From Chitinophagaceae bacterium (GTDB lineage Bacteria; Bacteroidota; Bacteroidia; Chitinophagales; Chitinophagaceae): DNA of 64,000 nt. Position 1 is the first letter of the stretch. Each line of letters begins with the position of its first letter. The position numbers were made by a program, and so were the translations under genes. This document shows positions 62,426 to 64,000 of the stretch, piece after piece. The stretch lies in contig JADJLJ010000001.1 in assembly GCA_016710165.1 (NCBI GenBank), forward strand, positions 868,001 through 932,000. The letters run 5' to 3'. The notes below the pieces were generated by a model. That model was not told where the DNA came from and did not search any database. It saw only the letters and a list, made by a program, of their open reading frames with translations.

Positions 62426-63226
62426 ATGTATTCAAAGATTAAACAACAAGTCCACTTATTTCTCGACCCCTCTGAGGGTGGAACTAAGCTAGATAAGATA
62501 ATTAATACCTTCATCATTACTCTCATTGTTACTAATACACTTGCTGTAATACTAGAAACTGTAAACGAAATTTATATCCCAAATAAGAATTTATTTGAAT
62601 CCCTTGAGCTCTTTTCAATAATTGTTTTTTCGGTTGAATATATATTAAGAGTTTGGAGTTGCACCTGCATTGAAAAATATCGACACCCATTCTTGGGTCG
62701 AGTAAAGTACATTATGAGCACCGGCGCAATCATAGATTTATTTGCAATCGTTCCCTTCTATTTACCTTTAGTATTTAAATATGATCTTCGATTTGTTAGG
62801 GTACTTCGTCTTATACGTTTCTTTAGGTTTTTTAAACTAAGCAGATATTTGAATGCAACACAGCTAATTTCTGCTGTATTCAAATCAAAAAAAGAAGAGC
62901 TTGTTTTAAGTTTTTTAATTACATTCTTTTTGATAATCATTGCTTCAAGTGTCATGTATTATACAGAGCATGATGCTCAACCGGATAAATTTTCAAGTAT
63001 TCCTGAAACTATGTGGTGGAGTGTCGCTACCCTTACAACAGTTGGCTATGGGGACATTTATCCCATAACAGGCTTAGGTAAAACCCTGACCGCATTTATA
63101 TCAATCCTCGGAATTGGGATGTTCGCACTTCCAGCTGGAATCTTAGCTTCCGGTTTTTCAGAAGAATTTTCAAAAAGTAAGAAACCCAAAAAACTTTGTC
63201 CACATTGTCAAAAAGAAATCACTTAA
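62426..63226 (+). CDS. Voltage-gated-type potassium channel
   Basis: About 266 residues from the ATG at 62426 (an upstream in-frame start would add 25 less typical residues). Six membrane helices. S4 is a proper voltage-sensor strip with Arg every third position (LRFVRVLRLIRFFRFFK), the pore holds the K+ filter TTVGYGDIYP, and the inner helix is GKTLTAFISILGIGMFALPAGILASGF. The C-terminus is short, with a single CPHC motif that could be half a zinc ribbon. AT-rich codon use unlike the genes before it. It lies 29 bases ahead of the nuclease-like gene. Confidence 0.9.
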   Translation: MYSKIKQQVHLFLDPSEGGTKLDKIINTFIITLIVTNTLAVILETVNEIYIPNKNLFESLELFSIIVFSVEYILRVWSCTCIEKYRHPFLGRVKYIMSTGAIIDLFAIVPFYLPLVFKYDLRFVRVLRLIRFFRFFKLSRYLNATQLISAVFKSKKEELVLSFLITFFLIIIASSVMYYTEHDAQPDKFSSIPETMWWSVATLTTVGYGDIYPITGLGKTLTAFISILGIGMFALPAGILASGFSEEFSKSKKPKKLCPHCQKEIT

Positions 63227-63255
63227 TTTAGAAATTAACCTAAAACCATTAACCA

Positions 63256-64000
63256 ATGCTTACAGCGAGCAAAAGAGCTAAACTTCTAAGTTCACTCAAA
63301 ACATATAATAAGAAATTTCTCAGAGGCAAGCCAGCTGAACTAGATGAATCTGGTACTCGATTAATGATAAATTCGTTTTTGACCGACGTTTTAGGCTTCA
63401 CTCCGATAGAAGAGGTGAAAACCGAATATATGATCCGAGGCACCTATGCAGACTATGTAATTCAAACAAAAGGGACTAGACATTTCTTGATTGAAGTAAA
63501 ATCACTCTCTTTAAGCTTGTCCGATAAACATTTACGACAAGCAATAAACTATGGTGCTAATGAAGGTATCGAATGGGCTTTACTGACTAACGGGAAGCAA
63601 ATTGATTTTTATAAAATAATATTTGAAAAACCTATTGATAGACGTTTAGTTTTTTCTTTTGATTTATCCGATATAACAAAACTGAAAAATTGTATTGAGA
63701 CTCTTCAGTTCCTACATAGAGACTCTGTATTAAACAAAGGGCTTGATCGCCTTTGGCAAAAGACAGTAGCACTAGATCCCAAAAATGTATCAGGACTCTT
63801 ATATGCTAAACCAGTTATGAACTTTATTAAACGTACATTAAATAAAAAATATAGAAATAAATTCTCAGACGAGGAAATCCAGAATTCAATTAGTAGAATA
63901 ATTTGTGAAGAAATTCAACTCATAGATGTGAAGCAGGTAAAACTTCGTAAAACAAAAAGAAAACTTAAAGTCTCAAATGGTAAAGGATCCTCATCTGCCG
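63256..64000 (+). CDS. HsdR-N-like PD-(D/E)XK nuclease-domain protein, cut by window end
   Basis: An open frame from the ATG at 63256 to the last base (248 codons, no stop). About residues 30-120 look like the N-terminal nuclease domain of type I restriction R subunits: ESGTRLMINSFLTDVLGF, EVKTEYMIRGTYADYVIQ with the catalytic Asp, FLIEVKSLSLSLSD with the E-x-K, and YGANEGIEWALLTNGKQIDFYKI. The rest is helical and basic near the end (KQVKLRKTKRKLK). There is no sign yet of the helicase of a full HsdR. Solo proteins of this type exist in defence and mobile regions. Expected role: DNA cleavage or restriction-like, inferred. Confidence 0.7.
   Translation, partial: MLTASKRAKLLSSLKTYNKKFLRGKPAELDESGTRLMINSFLTDVLGFTPIEEVKTEYMIRGTYADYVIQTKGTRHFLIEVKSLSLSLSDKHLRQAINYGANEGIEWALLTNGKQIDFYKIIFEKPIDRRLVFSFDLSDITKLKNCIETLQFLHRDSVLNKGLDRLWQKTVALDPKNVSGLLYAKPVMNFIKRTLNKKYRNKFSDEEIQNSISRIICEEIQLIDVKQVKLRKTKRKLKVSNGKGSSSA

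Overview
The window looks like chromosomal DNA of a Bacteroidota bacterium, most likely Chitinophagaceae. This rests on gene content and promoter grammar seen by eye, not on a database search. Indicators are TAnnTTTG-type -7 elements before many genes, TonB-dependent receptors with carboxypeptidase-regulatory-like N-termini, a PorT-type barrel, Bacteroidota-typical families (DUF4954, DUF5683, DUF6660-like, PspC-like, exported S74 'tail fiber' protein), an SDR-type threonine dehydrogenase, and the parA-parB-DUF5683-dapB and infA-rpmJ-rpsM-rpsK-rpsD-rpoA-rplQ gene orders. The region is dense and mostly housekeeping. No prophage, IS element, CRISPR array or rRNA was found.

Layout. 1-9.5 kb: a frameshifted M28 peptidase, a DUF418 protein, a secreted alpha/beta hydrolase, a single-pass membrane protein, a DUF1624 acyltransferase-like protein, a DUF4440 lipoprotein, a P1 (DmpA-like) peptidase, a TPR membrane protein and an amidohydrolase remnant. 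9.5-14.3 kb: tRNA-Leu(CAG) with decayed partial copies, dapD, a family 9 glycosyltransferase, tsaC and two barrel proteins fused by a frameshift. 14.3-20 kb: DEAD-box helicase, AraC regulator, M24 peptidase, NTF2-like protein, metallophosphoesterase. 20-26 kb: parA-parB-DUF5683-dapB, then a TPR histidine kinase with its LuxR-type response regulator. 26-36.4 kb: threonine dehydrogenase, S74 surface protein, kdsA, PspC, aconitase (frameshifted), YceI, SET protein, mgtE, histidine phosphatase. 36.5-42.6 kb: glmS, DUF4954, SIMPL protein, parvulin, aroQ. 42.6-47.8 kb: carA and the ribosomal/RNA polymerase operon. 48-56 kb: small conserved protein, broken barrel gene, hmgA, YfcE phosphodiesterase, lumazine-binding-like protein, PD40 propeller, TPR lipoprotein, rpe. 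56-62.3 kb: DUF6660-like, TonB receptor and DUF3703 in one operon, then a lipoprotein and a second TonB receptor. 62.3-64 kb: a visibly AT-rich segment with a voltage-gated-type K+ channel and an HsdR-N-like nuclease protein running off the window.

Genes working together. dapD and dapB supply diaminopimelate/lysine; glmS feeds amino sugars; kdsA and the glycosyltransferase fit lipopolysaccharide core synthesis; parA/parB segregate the chromosome; the kinase/regulator pair at 23.5-26 kb is one two-component system.

The most unusual signal is not a gene. Many intergenic gaps hold short tandem words with a strict 7-bp or 9-bp period, a different word at each place, often as inverted arms. The extreme case is fourteen 9-mers in the leader of rpe. 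Palindromic REP-like elements also sit in gaps and have entered gene ends or coding sequence. Three genes carry one-base losses in A/T runs, including a probably essential aconitase. That pattern points to consensus errors in the assembly at least as much as to real pseudogenes.
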